Part shown: positions 1 to 10,094 of the stretch, one piece after another
Numbering within the stretch: the stretch's first letter is position 1
Layout of the letters: every line of letters starts with the position of its first letter
Assembly: GCA_947373115.1 (NCBI GenBank)
Contig: CANBWJ010000002.1
Coordinates: 1 to 36,729 of the forward strand
Length of the DNA: 36,729 bases
Origin: Opitutia bacterium
GTDB taxonomy: Bacteria > Verrucomicrobiota > Verrucomicrobiia > Opitutales > UBA953
Direction: 5' to 3'
Notes under the pieces: model-generated
Database searches by the model: none
Told to the model about the DNA's origin: nothing
Seen by the model: only the letters and a program-made list of their open reading frames with translations
Translations under genes and position numbers: made by a program

Positions 1-501
1 TCGGGTTCGTGTGTGGCGATGATTAAGAAATTCTACCCCGACTTACTCAAAGACACCCCTCACGCCGCCGAGGCCAAAGAATTGGCACAACGGACTTTTG
101 AATTTTCGGAGTTTATTGTTCGTCAACTCGGAGTCACGGATATCGGGGCGACCTTAAATAAGAAAGTTACCTATCATGATGGCTGTCACGCCATGCGTGA
201 ATTGCGACTGAAGGAAGAGCCCCGGCAGTTGCTTCGTGCCGTACGCGGGTTGGAATTAATTGAAACCGAGGAATCCGAATCCTGCTGTGGTTTTGGTGGA
301 CTCTTCTCCGTTAAGTTCCCGATGATCTCGACGGCCATGGTGCAGGTTAAAGGCGGTGCCCTGGCCCGTACAGGTGCTGATTACGTTGTCTCCTCCGACC
401 CTTCCTGCTTATTGCAAATCGGTGGTTGGCTCACCCGCGAAGGTAAACCCATTCGCCCTATGCACATTGCCGAGGTCCTCGCCGAAGGACTCCCCCGCTA
501 A
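1..501 (+). CDS. lutA: LutA-type (Fe-S)-binding lactate utilization protein, 5' truncated by window edge
   Basis: Reading frame is open from base 1 (SGSCVAMIKKFYPDL...); CCG-type motif ESCCGFGG and HDGCHAMREL typical of CCG-domain LutA/GlcF-like proteins; directly followed by lutB and lutC. Confidence 0.88.
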   Translation, partial: SGSCVAMIKKFYPDLLKDTPHAAEAKELAQRTFEFSEFIVRQLGVTDIGATLNKKVTYHDGCHAMRELRLKEEPRQLLRAVRGLELIETEESESCCGFGGLFSVKFPMISTAMVQVKGGALARTGADYVVSSDPSCLLQIGGWLTREGKPIRPMHIAEVLAEGLPR

Positions 502-1892
502 TGTCTAACGCCAAAGAGATTTTCTTAAAGGAAGCCACCACGGCCGCAGCGGATGGTCCGCAACGCATTTTTATAAATAAGGCGCTCGGCGGTTATTACG
601 CTAACCGCGATATTCAGAAAGCCCGCTTTCGCGATTGGGAGCGTGCCCGCGATGCGGCTTCGCTCGCCAAATGGGAAGCGGTGAATGACCTGGCCAATAC
701 CCTCGAAACCTTTGTTACGAAATTTGAAAGCAATGGAGGGAAAGTGCACTGGGCGCGAGATGCCGAGGAAGCTCGACAAATCATGCTGCGACTCATCGCA
801 GCGGCCAATGCCAAAGCGGTGGTCAAATCGAAGTGCATGACGACGGAGGAGATTCACCTTAACGATGCGCTTGAGAAAGCGGGTTACAGCGTCGTCGAGA
901 GTGATCTCGGTGAATTCATTCAGCAATTGCGCGGCGAAGCACCCTATCACTTCGTGTTCCCATGCATGCATGTGAAGCGAGAAGAAATCAGCGCCCTCTT
1001 CACTAAACATTTAGGAACTGCCGCCACCAACAGCCCCGAGGAGCTCACGATGATTGCCCGTCGTCACCTCCGTCAACTTTACGTCGATGCCGATGTCGGT
1101 ATTACCGGGGCTAATTTTCTCGTCGCCGAGACCGGTCAAATTTCAATCACTGAAAATGAAGGTAACGCACGTCTGACTGCGGCGCTTCCCCGTATTCATA
1201 TTGCACTCTCAGGTATCGAAAAAGTCGTGAAGAAACTCGACGACCTTTCAGTGCTCTTGCCCATGTTAGCCACGGCGGGTGCGGGTCAGCCCATGACTTG
1301 TTATAATACACTTTATAGCGGGCCGCGTAAGCCAGGTGAATGCGATGGACCAGAAGAATTTCACTTAGTGCTTTTAGACAATGCGCGTACGCAATTGCTG
1401 GCCGACCCCGAACAGCGCGACTCCCTGCACTGCATCCGTTGCGGTGCCTGTCTGAATGTCTGTCCTATTTTTAAAAATATCGGAGGCCTCGCCTATGGTA
1501 CCACTTACCAGGGTCCGATTGGCTCGGTAATCACGCCTCACTTGCGCGGACTGAAGCAGTGGAATCACTTGTCAGGTGCCTCGAGCTTATGTGGTGCGTG
1601 CACGGATGCTTGCCCCGTGCGCATCGATTTGCACCACCACCTTTTGCACAATCGTCGCAACGCCAATCAAACCTCCCCAACGTTGTTTGATCGCCTCTTC
1701 CATCGCGGCTTTAATTTTGTTATTTCTCGTCCGCGTCTCTTCGCTTTGGGTGGTAGGGTATTTCGCTTCACCCTACCGGTATTAAAGAAAATCCCGCTCC
1801 CTTACCTCAGTGCTTGGTTGAAGACACGGGATCTACCATCCGCGCCCGCCCAATCGTTTCGCCAACAATGGAAGGACTCATCTCATGGCTAA
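501..1892 (+). CDS. lutB: LutB-type iron-sulfur lactate utilization protein
   Basis: Two ferredoxin-like Cys clusters (CIRCGACLNVCP, CGACTDACPV), GITGANFLVAETGQI motif; 1-nt stop/start overlap with lutA. Confidence 0.92.
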   Translation: MSNAKEIFLKEATTAAADGPQRIFINKALGGYYANRDIQKARFRDWERARDAASLAKWEAVNDLANTLETFVTKFESNGGKVHWARDAEEARQIMLRLIAAANAKAVVKSKCMTTEEIHLNDALEKAGYSVVESDLGEFIQQLRGEAPYHFVFPCMHVKREEISALFTKHLGTAATNSPEELTMIARRHLRQLYVDADVGITGANFLVAETGQISITENEGNARLTAALPRIHIALSGIEKVVKKLDDLSVLLPMLATAGAGQPMTCYNTLYSGPRKPGECDGPEEFHLVLLDNARTQLLADPEQRDSLHCIRCGACLNVCPIFKNIGGLAYGTTYQGPIGSVITPHLRGLKQWNHLSGASSLCGACTDACPVRIDLHHHLLHNRRNANQTSPTLFDRLFHRGFNFVISRPRLFALGGRVFRFTLPVLKKIPLPYLSAWLKTRDLPSAPAQSFRQQWKDSSHG

Positions 1893-2565
1893 TGCTCGAT
1901 CTGAAATTTTGAGTCGTATTCGCGAGGCTCTTAAAGTGGTCGCGCCTAAGCCACATTTTAAGTCTGAACCGCACGGTAATTCGGCAGCCCAGAATGCCAA
2001 GCCGTGGTTGCCCGATGGCGGAGCAACGATGACGGCTCGCCTGGATTTACTCACCGAAAACCTTGCGAAACTTAAAGCGAACCTCATTCGGGTTCCCGAT
2101 GCGACTGCGGCTCAACAAGCGCTCCAAAGCATTGCCCAAGCTAAGCATTGGAAAAAAGTCGCTTACCATTCACACCCTTTGGTGGCGCCTGCGGTGGAGG
2201 CCTTACTTTGCGAAAAATGGGAAGTCACTTCCTCATTTGATAAACAAAAACTGGAGGCTTGTGACGCAGGTGTCACTTCGTGTGAAGCCATCGTCGCACA
2301 ACTCGGTTCCATTTTAGTTTCCAGCGTCTCATCGGGTGGCCGTTCGCTCTCTATTTTGCCTCATGTTCACGTGGTGATTGCGACGGTCGACCAGGTGACG
2401 GCTGACCTGGAGGGCTGCTTTAGTGACATGCTGGCACGTCACGGTCAAAAGCTCCCCAGTATGCTTTCCTTCATCACTGGCCCCAGCCGCACGGGTGATA
2501 TCGAGCGCATTCTTGTTTTAGGTGCCCACGGACCCAAAGAGCTGTACGTTATTTTGGTTGGTTAG
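1885..2565 (+). CDS. lutC: LutC-type lactate utilization protein (LUD domain)
   Basis: Third gene of lutABC order; LUD-like pattern (VTSCEAIVAQLGSILVSS...LPHVHVVIATVDQV...ITGPSRTGDIERILVLGAHGPKELYVIL). Confidence 0.9.
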   Translation: MANARSEILSRIREALKVVAPKPHFKSEPHGNSAAQNAKPWLPDGGATMTARLDLLTENLAKLKANLIRVPDATAAQQALQSIAQAKHWKKVAYHSHPLVAPAVEALLCEKWEVTSSFDKQKLEACDAGVTSCEAIVAQLGSILVSSVSSGGRSLSILPHVHVVIATVDQVTADLEGCFSDMLARHGQKLPSMLSFITGPSRTGDIERILVLGAHGPKELYVILVG

Positions 2566-2590
2566 AATATTATCTTATGAGTCCGTGAAG

Positions 2591-2653
2591 TCAGGTTTTT
2601 GGCCTGAAATCATTGGGTAGAATCTTGTTTGGGATTCGCAGAATAAGTCTACC
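2591..2653 (+). repeat. Two short inverted repeats in the lutC / 2678-ORF intergenic
   Basis: TCAGG-tttttgg-CCTGA (2591-2607) and GGTAGA (2616-2621) ... TCTACC (2648-2653). Confidence 0.4.
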
Positions 2654-2677
2654 TTACAATTATTTTACGATGAGGCA

Positions 2678-4492
2678 TTGACTCTGGCCGAGCATGCCTC
2701 AATCCCAACCTTTCGCATGCAGAATTTCGCGAGTCAGTGCCTGGATCAGACCAAGGCCCTTCTTAAACTTAATCTCGGTTCCATCGCCCCCGATGGTACT
2801 GTCATCCCCGTTGCCGGTGAGGTCTCACGTGCCGATGAACCGGGCCACGTTGCCCTTGCCTTCGGTGAGTACTTTCGTGCCACGGGTGAGCTCACCCTGG
2901 AACGTCAAAACATTCCCGAAATTGTCGCCCGTACCATCACCGCTCAGGTTCGTCTCTCGAAGGGCTCCGATAATGGTATGGCTTTTGCTTGCCTTGGCCT
3001 GCTGGCTTTCGGTCCCACGCGCGAGCGTAATGCCGTCTGGGCGATCCTCGATGAGGACACTCGTAAGTTAATCGACGAACGCCTCGCCGTTACGCTCGAC
3101 CACCACGACCACGTGCAGGCCTTTGACATCGCTAAGGCGGTGTGTCGTGCCTCTTTCGGCCTCAGTAAAAAAGATGAGACGGGCATGTTGTTGGACCGTT
3201 TTATCGAGCGACTCACCGCGGCTTCCACGGGTGGTTTTCATGACGATGCATCAAAGGCAGCCCATGCCGACAATTTAGGCGGTGCATTTGATCTCTACGG
3301 CATCGTTTCACTTATCTTTATTCGTCAGGCCTTGCAGTTGCATGCGAATGTTCAGCTGCGTGATTCTAAGTTACCTAAACTTCGTACCATTGCCGAAAAA
3401 TACCTGCGTATCATTCTCGAAACGGTGCGGGAAGATGGTTTGGGCTGGTCGTACGGACGTGGCATTGGTGCCTACGGTCAGATGCACTGCATTACCCTCC
3501 TTCTCCAAGCCCTGCGCGATCGCTGGATTGCCTCGGACAAGGAACCTCAAGCCCGTGATTTAATCCGTCGACTGTATGCTAATTTCTTTACGACGTTCTT
3601 CGATATGGAGCACGGCGTGATTATCGTACGTGATGCGGAGCGTGACACCATTCCGGGTCACACTACGCGCATGGCTAATTTTGATGCGGCACGCTACCTC
3701 TCCCAGTGGTCACGCTTAGCTAAGACCGCGGGTGGCAGCATGGAAATTCATCGTCCGACCCAGAAGAATGCGATGTGCCGACTGTACTCGTTTGATAAGA
3801 ATCTTAAAAAAGAACAAGGCCTCTTGGCCTTCAGCGATCCGAACTCAGGTTTACATATTTTGATTCCAGTCGTTTCGGGCGGTATGCATAAGTTTTCTGA
3901 TTCGCTGGCGTTCCCACACATGCCGGGCGTCTTTGATTGGCCGGCCAATTCTTACACGTCACCGTTTATTCCTGAATACACGATCGGTGAGAAAGTATTC
4001 ACTCCCTCTTTCTACGGTAAAAACTTACAGGTCGTGATGGGCACCAAGGCAGGTACTTACCATTTTCGCTACGATCAACCTGAGCTTATTGATACGCAGG
4101 AAAAAATGAGCAACGGCATCGGTGCCCTGAAGGTGGACTGGGAGCTGTCGGGCGGTCGCATCGTGGGACGCTTCACTTTAACCCCGAAGGCCAACGTGGT
4201 CCTCAATAATTTCCGTTTGGTTTTACCGATTGCGACGACGCACAGTCGTATGACCCCGGGCAATGCCATTACCATGGGACAGGAGTCGCACCGCGCCGAA
4301 GTTTTACGTGACGATTTCCATGCCGAATGGCTCGAAACCAAGGTCGTATCAGAAGATAGTAAGCACCGCACGATTTGGGGCAAAGTACATTTCTATCAAG
4401 TACTCGAACGCAATAAGGCCATGAACTTGCGGGCAGGCACCAGTTACAGTTTCGAGATTGCCTACCAGCCCGACATTCAGCGCCTGAGCTAA
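2678..4492 (+). CDS. Uncharacterized protein, possibly (alpha/alpha)-toroid plus beta-sandwich, polysaccharide-lyase/heparinase-like; start uncertain (TTG 2678 or ATG about 2720)
   Basis: Long ORF; helical N-terminal half ending in GWSYGRGIGAYGQM, beta-rich C-terminal half; no signal peptide seen. Fold is inference only. Confidence 0.55.
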   Translation: MTLAEHASIPTFRMQNFASQCLDQTKALLKLNLGSIAPDGTVIPVAGEVSRADEPGHVALAFGEYFRATGELTLERQNIPEIVARTITAQVRLSKGSDNGMAFACLGLLAFGPTRERNAVWAILDEDTRKLIDERLAVTLDHHDHVQAFDIAKAVCRASFGLSKKDETGMLLDRFIERLTAASTGGFHDDASKAAHADNLGGAFDLYGIVSLIFIRQALQLHANVQLRDSKLPKLRTIAEKYLRIILETVREDGLGWSYGRGIGAYGQMHCITLLLQALRDRWIASDKEPQARDLIRRLYANFFTTFFDMEHGVIIVRDAERDTIPGHTTRMANFDAARYLSQWSRLAKTAGGSMEIHRPTQKNAMCRLYSFDKNLKKEQGLLAFSDPNSGLHILIPVVSGGMHKFSDSLAFPHMPGVFDWPANSYTSPFIPEYTIGEKVFTPSFYGKNLQVVMGTKAGTYHFRYDQPELIDTQEKMSNGIGALKVDWELSGGRIVGRFTLTPKANVVLNNFRLVLPIATTHSRMTPGNAITMGQESHRAEVLRDDFHAEWLETKVVSEDSKHRTIWGKVHFYQVLERNKAMNLRAGTSYSFEIAYQPDIQRLS

Positions 4493-4560
4493 TTCTCCAG
4501 GTTTAAGTCGGCTTCGGTGTTGTCCTTTGCCTGAGTGTTCCTTAGGTATCGAGCTCCAGT

Positions 4561-6102
4561 ATGCCACGTCCGTTTTACATCACGACCGCGATTGACTACG
4601 CCAATGGTGCCCCGCACCTCGGTCACGCTTACGAAAAAGTTTTGGCCGATGTGATTGCACGTTACCAGCGCTTACAGGGTCGGTCCGTTCACTTCCTCAC
4701 GGGCTTAGATGAACATGGCCAAAAGGTTCAGCAGACCGCCTTGAAACGTCAGATCGAGCCCCAGGTTTTCGTGGATGAAATCGCTGTCACTTTCCAAGAG
4801 ATGCTGCGCAACCTCCAGATCTCTAATGATGATTACATTCGCACCACCGAACCTCGCCACAAGACGGTCGTCCAAGACTTCCTGCAAAGACTTTTTAATC
4901 AAGGTTTGATCTACAAAGGACAGAAGACGGATTGGTATTCGACGCGTCAGGAGCAATTTTTAACCGACAAAGACCGCGACGAAAACGGCAACTGGCCGGA
5001 AATCTTTGGTGAAGTCACACAGACCACCGAAGAGAATTATTATTTCAAACTTTCCCAGTTCCAGCCTTGGCTCATCGAGCACATTCAGTCGCACCCTGAT
5101 TTTATTAATCCGCGGTTCCGCCAAAAACAGGTCCTCGAGTTCTTGAAGGAGCCGATGAATGACCTCTGTATTTCCCGTCCTAAGTCTCGCCTCACTTGGG
5201 GAATCGAACTCCCGTTTGACCACAATTTCGTGACGTACGTTTGGTTTGATGCCCTCACGAATTATTATTCAGCGGTGGCCGCTAAGGGTCTGTGGCCGGC
5301 AGACATCCACGTTATTGGTAAAGATATTCTATCTCCCCCGCACGCCGTCTATTGGCCCTGCATGCTTAAGGCTTTGAATATCGAGCCACCCAAGCAGTTG
5401 CTGGTGCATGGTTGGTGGACGATTAATGCTCAGAAAGCCTCGAAGAGTACGGGTAATGCCTCCGAGACCCTCAGCCTTGTGCAGTCGCACGGTGCGGATG
5501 CGTTCCGATTCTACCTCTGTCGCGACATGGTTGTCGGACAAGATGCCGACTTCTCGGTCAAAACCTTCGGCGAACGTTATAAGTCCGAATTAAGTAATAA
5601 CCTCGGTAATTTAGTGAATCGCCTGCTGAACATGGTCGGTCGGAGTTACGCTGGCATCATCCCCTCGCCTGCCGCGGATGAAGAGTTGGAGAAATCGCTT
5701 AAAGACCTGTGGGTGATTACAGAGCGCAAGGTCCTCGCCGCCTTTGAAGAATCTCAAATCAGTCACGCCCTTGAAGCACTCTGGGTTTTCATCAGCGCCA
5801 TGAACGCGTACATTGATACGCGTGCCCCTTGGAAATTAGCGAAGTCAACGGAAGCTGCGGACCGAGCCAAGTTGGATTCATGCTTAGCCACGGTAGCCGA
5901 AGGCCTGCGCCTCGTGGCAACCGTACTCACGCCCATTATGCCGAGCACCTGTGAAAAACTTTTACAGAATATCGGGGCCAACCCCGTGCAGCGCTTCGCC
6001 GGTCAACTCACATGGTCCAATATCTGCGTGGGTCGAAAGGTCTCCGAAAGTTGCATATTGTTCCCAAGAATCGAGCCCAAGCCTGAGGAAACACCGGCTT
6101 AA
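4561..6102 (+). CDS. metG: Methionyl-tRNA synthetase
   Basis: FYITTAIDYANGAPHLGHAYEKVLADVIARY (HIGH region), FLTGLDEHGQKVQQ, KASKSTGN (KMSKS region), DAFRFYLCR. Confidence 0.95.
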   Translation: MPRPFYITTAIDYANGAPHLGHAYEKVLADVIARYQRLQGRSVHFLTGLDEHGQKVQQTALKRQIEPQVFVDEIAVTFQEMLRNLQISNDDYIRTTEPRHKTVVQDFLQRLFNQGLIYKGQKTDWYSTRQEQFLTDKDRDENGNWPEIFGEVTQTTEENYYFKLSQFQPWLIEHIQSHPDFINPRFRQKQVLEFLKEPMNDLCISRPKSRLTWGIELPFDHNFVTYVWFDALTNYYSAVAAKGLWPADIHVIGKDILSPPHAVYWPCMLKALNIEPPKQLLVHGWWTINAQKASKSTGNASETLSLVQSHGADAFRFYLCRDMVVGQDADFSVKTFGERYKSELSNNLGNLVNRLLNMVGRSYAGIIPSPAADEELEKSLKDLWVITERKVLAAFEESQISHALEALWVFISAMNAYIDTRAPWKLAKSTEAADRAKLDSCLATVAEGLRLVATVLTPIMPSTCEKLLQNIGANPVQRFAGQLTWSNICVGRKVSESCILFPRIEPKPEETPA

Positions 6103-6111
6103 ATTTTCGTC

Positions 6112-7452
6112 GTGGACTTACTGACACACAGTGAAATCAGGGACGCCCTCACTCAGGCGATTTCGCTTCGCCCGGACTGTCAGTACGTTTCCTATCAGTT
6201 TAATGTACCTGCCCTCGATCCGTTGGCCGTACTCGAGACGTTGAATGTCGGTGCACCGCGTGGCTACTTTGAAACCCCGTCGCGTCGCCGGGCACACGCC
6301 GCCGGAAATCCACTGGTCGAATGGAAAGGCATCGGCCCCGAACGCTTCAACGCTGCCGACGCCTGGCTCAAGAAATTATTCACCGCAGTGGTTTCCCTCG
6401 GGGCGACGCCGCGCGTCATCGCTACTTTTCCTTTTTATGCTGGCGAGGCTCAGGTTGGCATGCCTTCGCATTTGTTCTTACCATCGTGGCAAATCATCAC
6501 TGAGGAAGGGGTGACTAGTGTCATTCTTGTAGAGAAGAATGATGCGAGCGTGATTGAACGTCTCGTGCAGCGCGCGGAACCATTTAAACAATTCTCCTAC
6601 CATCACTCCAAAACGAATCATCACTCTGCCGTTCCCACGGTGCTGAGTGAAGTCGGTGGCGGCTGGTTTCCTTCCGCCGTCACTCGTGCGACCGAACTCA
6701 TTAAGGACGGTTCCTTTGAAAAGATTGTTTTGTCACGTGCCTTCGATTGGCGACGTGCCACGCCGTTTAATACCTACGCCAGTCTGCACCGTCTCCGTCA
6801 GGCCAACCCCAGTTGTCACACCTTCTTAGTCGATGAACCTGATGGTGCATTGGTCGGTGCCACGCCTGAAACATTGCTCTCGCTCTTTAATGGCGAAGTC
6901 CGTTCCGAAGCCGTCGCGGGTACAACCCGCCGGGGCGAATCTGCCTCCGAAGACGCCAGCTTAGCAGAAGCCTTGCTTGCCAGTGACAAGGACCGTCGCG
7001 AACACGAGGCCGTTTCGGCTTCGATTTTACGACGACTCCGGATGGTCGGCGTGCTCGCCGCCACCTCACGCCCCCCTGAGCTCCTGCGCCTCGGCAATGT
7101 CATGCACATCCGTACTCCGATTGTTGGGACGATGCCCGCAGACCAGCGCTTCTTAACGATTGCGGGCGAGCTCCACCCTACCCCAGCAGTCGGTGGTAAG
7201 CCGCGCGACCTCGCCCTGCCCTTCATTCCTGGCTTCGAGCCGCATGCCCGCGGACTCTACACGGGTGCGGTCGGTTGGATTAACCTCGATAGTCAATCGG
7301 GTAAACTCTTCGTCGCCCTCCGCTGCGCACGTATCCAAGGAAATTTCGCACGCGCTTTTGCGGGTGCCGGAATTGTGGCCGGATCTGATCCTACCGCGGA
7401 AACCGTCGAGACGGAAATGAAACTCCGTACGATTCTAGAGGCCTTGGTTTGA
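6112..7452 (+). CDS. menF: Isochorismate synthase (MenF/EntC/DhbC family), GTG start
   Basis: Chorismate-binding signature: KIVLSRAFDW, PDGALVGATPETLLSL, EAVAGTTRRG, LHPTPAVGGKPRDLA, RGLYTGAVGWI, AGAGIVAGSDPTAE. Confidence 0.88.
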   Translation: MDLLTHSEIRDALTQAISLRPDCQYVSYQFNVPALDPLAVLETLNVGAPRGYFETPSRRRAHAAGNPLVEWKGIGPERFNAADAWLKKLFTAVVSLGATPRVIATFPFYAGEAQVGMPSHLFLPSWQIITEEGVTSVILVEKNDASVIERLVQRAEPFKQFSYHHSKTNHHSAVPTVLSEVGGGWFPSAVTRATELIKDGSFEKIVLSRAFDWRRATPFNTYASLHRLRQANPSCHTFLVDEPDGALVGATPETLLSLFNGEVRSEAVAGTTRRGESASEDASLAEALLASDKDRREHEAVSASILRRLRMVGVLAATSRPPELLRLGNVMHIRTPIVGTMPADQRFLTIAGELHPTPAVGGKPRDLALPFIPGFEPHARGLYTGAVGWINLDSQSGKLFVALRCARIQGNFARAFAGAGIVAGSDPTAETVETEMKLRTILEALV

Positions 7453-7886
7453 TGAAAATCGTCCTGCAGCGGGTCACCTCTGCCTCTGTGCAGGTCGAGC
7501 AAAATACGGTCGGACAAATCCAAGCAGGCTACCTCTTATTAGTGGGCATTGGCTCCGAAGATACAAATGCCACGGTCAAATGCGCCGCCGATAATATTTT
7601 AAAATTACGACTGATGTCCGACGCTCAGGGTAAAATGGGGGTCAACCTCCGCGACCATGGCGGCGATATTTTAGCCGTTAGTCAATTTACGCTCTATGCC
7701 GATTTCAGTAAGGGAAATCGGCCTTCTTTTCATCAGGCGGCTGCGCCCGAAGTGGCACGCCCGCTGTTTGCCAAATTTGTGCATGAGCTAGAAAAAGGCC
7801 TAGGCAAAAAGGTGGCACAGGGCGTCTTTGGCGCCGATATGAAAGTGTCGTTGTGCAATGATGGCCCCGTCACGATTGTTCTCTAG
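7452..7886 (+). CDS. dtd: D-aminoacyl-tRNA deacylase
   Basis: MKIVLQRVTSASVQV, SQFTLYADFSKGNRPSFHQAA, MKVSLCNDGPVTIVL; ATG overlaps menF stop (TGATG), so start is 7452 rather than the listed 7449. Confidence 0.96.
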   Translation: MKIVLQRVTSASVQVEQNTVGQIQAGYLLLVGIGSEDTNATVKCAADNILKLRLMSDAQGKMGVNLRDHGGDILAVSQFTLYADFSKGNRPSFHQAAAPEVARPLFAKFVHELEKGLGKKVAQGVFGADMKVSLCNDGPVTIVL

Positions 7887-7913
7887 GGCTCAAAGTCTAC
7901 CGTAGGATTTTCT

Positions 7914-7943
7914 TTGCCTCGCAGAGAATTTCCGCCGTTTAAT
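7914..7943 (+). promoter_or_regulatory. Putative hisF promoter
   Basis: ttgcct (7914-7919), 18-nt spacer, tttaat (7938-7943), ATG at 7954. Confidence 0.4.
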
Positions 7944-7953
7944 TCACCCGCTC

Positions 7954-8712
7954 ATGCTCTCCATTCGCATCATTCCCTGTCTCGATGTCCATGCCGGACG
8001 CGTCGTTAAGGGCGTGAAGTTTCAAGAGTTGCGCGATGCCGGAGACCCCGTCGCCGTAGCGGCTGCCTACGAAACCCAGGGAGCCGATGAATTAGTGTTC
8101 CTCGATATCACCGCTTCCAGTGATAATCGTAAAACGATGGTCGACGTAGTGGAGCGCACGGCTGACCAAATCTTCATGCCGCTGACGGTTGGTGGCGGCC
8201 TACGCTCAATTGACGACATTCGCATCATGCTCAACGCCGGTGCGGATAAAATCTCACTTAATACTTCGGCGGTACAGGAGCCTGAATTGATTCTTAATTC
8301 CTCTCGCAAGTTTGGCAGCCAATGCATTGTGGTTGCGATCGACGCCAAGAAAGTCGGGCCTGAAAAGTGGGAAGTTTTTACCCATGGTGGCCGCAATCCT
8401 ACTGGCCTCGACGTTGTCACCTGGGCCCAACGGGTTCACCAACTAGGTGCCGGTGAGATTCTCCTGACCAGTATGGATCGGGATGGAATGGCCGATGGTT
8501 ACGATGTTGAGCTCTGTCGTCGGGTTTCTGATGCCGTGGAAGTCCCTGTCATCGCTTCTGGTGGAGCGGGTAACCTCGATCACCTTGTTAAGGTCATTAA
8601 GCAAGGCGGCGCGAGTGCTGTTTTAGCGGCGAGTATTTTCCACTTTGGGACCTACACGGTGCGTCAGGCTAAGGAATACCTTCAGCAACAAGGCATCGCC
8701 GTTAGGCTCTAG
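7954..8712 (+). CDS. hisF: Imidazole glycerol phosphate synthase, cyclase subunit
   Basis: [68 protein letters not shown]. Confidence 0.97.
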   Translation: MLSIRIIPCLDVHAGRVVKGVKFQELRDAGDPVAVAAAYETQGADELVFLDITASSDNRKTMVDVVERTADQIFMPLTVGGGLRSIDDIRIMLNAGADKISLNTSAVQEPELILNSSRKFGSQCIVVAIDAKKVGPEKWEVFTHGGRNPTGLDVVTWAQRVHQLGAGEILLTSMDRDGMADGYDVELCRRVSDAVEVPVIASGGAGNLDHLVKVIKQGGASAVLAASIFHFGTYTVRQAKEYLQQQGIAVRL

Positions 8713-10051
8713 TCGTCGTCGCTTTCGGCATTACGAGGACTTTGTCCATGCGGTGGCCGTCCATGTCCATCACCTCAAAGACGTGGCTTAACGCTTCGAC
8801 GCGATCACCCTCAACCGGGATGCGACCCAATGCTCTCATCATGAAGCCAGAAACCGTGGAGAAGCGACCCGAGCCTTCGCCTGGGAAACGTCCGATCAGG
8901 CCAGTCGATTCACGAAAATCGTCGAGCGAGATAATGGCATCCACAATCCAACTGCCATCTTCGCGGCGACGTACGGGTTTGTTTTGCGTTCCAGGCGAAC
9001 CTTCAGTCGGCAGTTCCCCGACCACTGCTTCTAAGACATCGTTCAGGGAAACAACCCCCTTCACTTGTCCGAATTCATCAACGACCAGCGCCATGTGGAT
9101 TTTTTCAATTCGAAAACGTTCCAATAATTGAGTGCCACTTGTTTGGGGGCTCACGGTGGGTGCTTCAGTGAGCAAGTCTTTGATTACGGCTGTGCCGGCG
9201 AGTGAGAGATTAGCCCAGAGGCGCTTAACTGAGACCACTCCGAGTGGACGATCAGGCGAGCCTCGAAAAACCGGAAACCACGTGTGACCGGAGGCCACGA
9301 TTTTCCGCCAATTAATTTCTTCAGGATCATCCAGGTTCAGCCATACGACTCGATTGCTGGGCGTCATGAGTTGGGAGGCGGTGATGCCATCCATCGAAAG
9401 TGCACCGTGCACCATACGGTGTTCCGTCGCATGCAAAACGCCAGAGGCCATACCTTGGTCGACCATCATCCGAAGTTCGTCCTCGGAAACAATTTCTTCT
9501 GCCGTCCGTCGGCGACCAAATATTCGTAATATGAGATCAGCCGCACCACTGAGAGAGTTAACCAGCGGTGAGGCCAACCAAGATACCGCTGCCATTGGAC
9601 GCGACAAGGTGACGGCGAAAGCTTCAGGGTTGGATAAGCCAATACGTTTCGGAACAATTTCAGCGATGACGATGGTGCAGGAACCGATTAAAAAAGAAAC
9701 TACCCCTCGTGATACCTCCTCCGCATGCAGGACAATCCATGATTGCCCGCATACTTTAAAGTACGGGGCAAAAGCCATCGCCAAGGGCTGCCCCCCGTAG
9801 GTGGCGGCGATGATGCTACCAAAGGTTAGGCCAACTTGGACCGTGGAGAGGAATTTAGTTGGGTTTGCCACCAGCTCTAAAGCCTTCTTGGCCCCTTTAT
9901 TTCCCTTTTCGGCCATCTGTGCTAATTTACGACGGTTCGATGAAACCAGGGCCATCTCCGAAAGCTCGAAGAGCCCGATCATAAACCAACAGGCGAATAG
10001 AAGGAAAAACTCCACTTCGGGCACTGAATAGAACCGAACGCTTTCAGTCAA
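8702..10051 (-). CDS. CNNM-CBS transporter-associated (CorC/HlyC family) membrane protein; TTG 10051 or GTG 10024 start
   Basis: N-terminal hydrophobic segments with [15 protein letters not shown], paired CBS ([11 protein letters not shown]..., [25 protein letters not shown]), C-terminal CorC_HlyC domain ([15 protein letters not shown]). Confidence 0.88.
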   Translation of the reverse strand: MTESVRFYSVPEVEFFLLFACWFMIGLFELSEMALVSSNRRKLAQMAEKGNKGAKKALELVANPTKFLSTVQVGLTFGSIIAATYGGQPLAMAFAPYFKVCGQSWIVLHAEEVSRGVVSFLIGSCTIVIAEIVPKRIGLSNPEAFAVTLSRPMAAVSWLASPLVNSLSGAADLILRIFGRRRTAEEIVSEDELRMMVDQGMASGVLHATEHRMVHGALSMDGITASQLMTPSNRVVWLNLDDPEEINWRKIVASGHTWFPVFRGSPDRPLGVVSVKRLWANLSLAGTAVIKDLLTEAPTVSPQTSGTQLLERFRIEKIHMALVVDEFGQVKGVVSLNDVLEAVVGELPTEGSPGTQNKPVRRREDGSWIVDAIISLDDFRESTGLIGRFPGEGSGRFSTVSGFMMRALGRIPVEGDRVEALSHVFEVMDMDGHRMDKVLVMPKATTTRA

Positions 10052-10094
10052 ATCCGCTTGTTGCTTTGGCCCTACTCCCTAGGGTAAATCGCGA

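Noticed and set aside
525-1010. 161-aa minus-strand ORF opposite lutB
   Set aside because: Fully antisense to a confidently identified gene, no recognisable domain; shadow ORF.
9354-9800. 148-aa plus-strand ORF inside the CorC-like gene
   Set aside because: Antisense to a well-supported CBS-domain gene; composition (Ser/Arg/Thr-rich) typical of a shadow frame.
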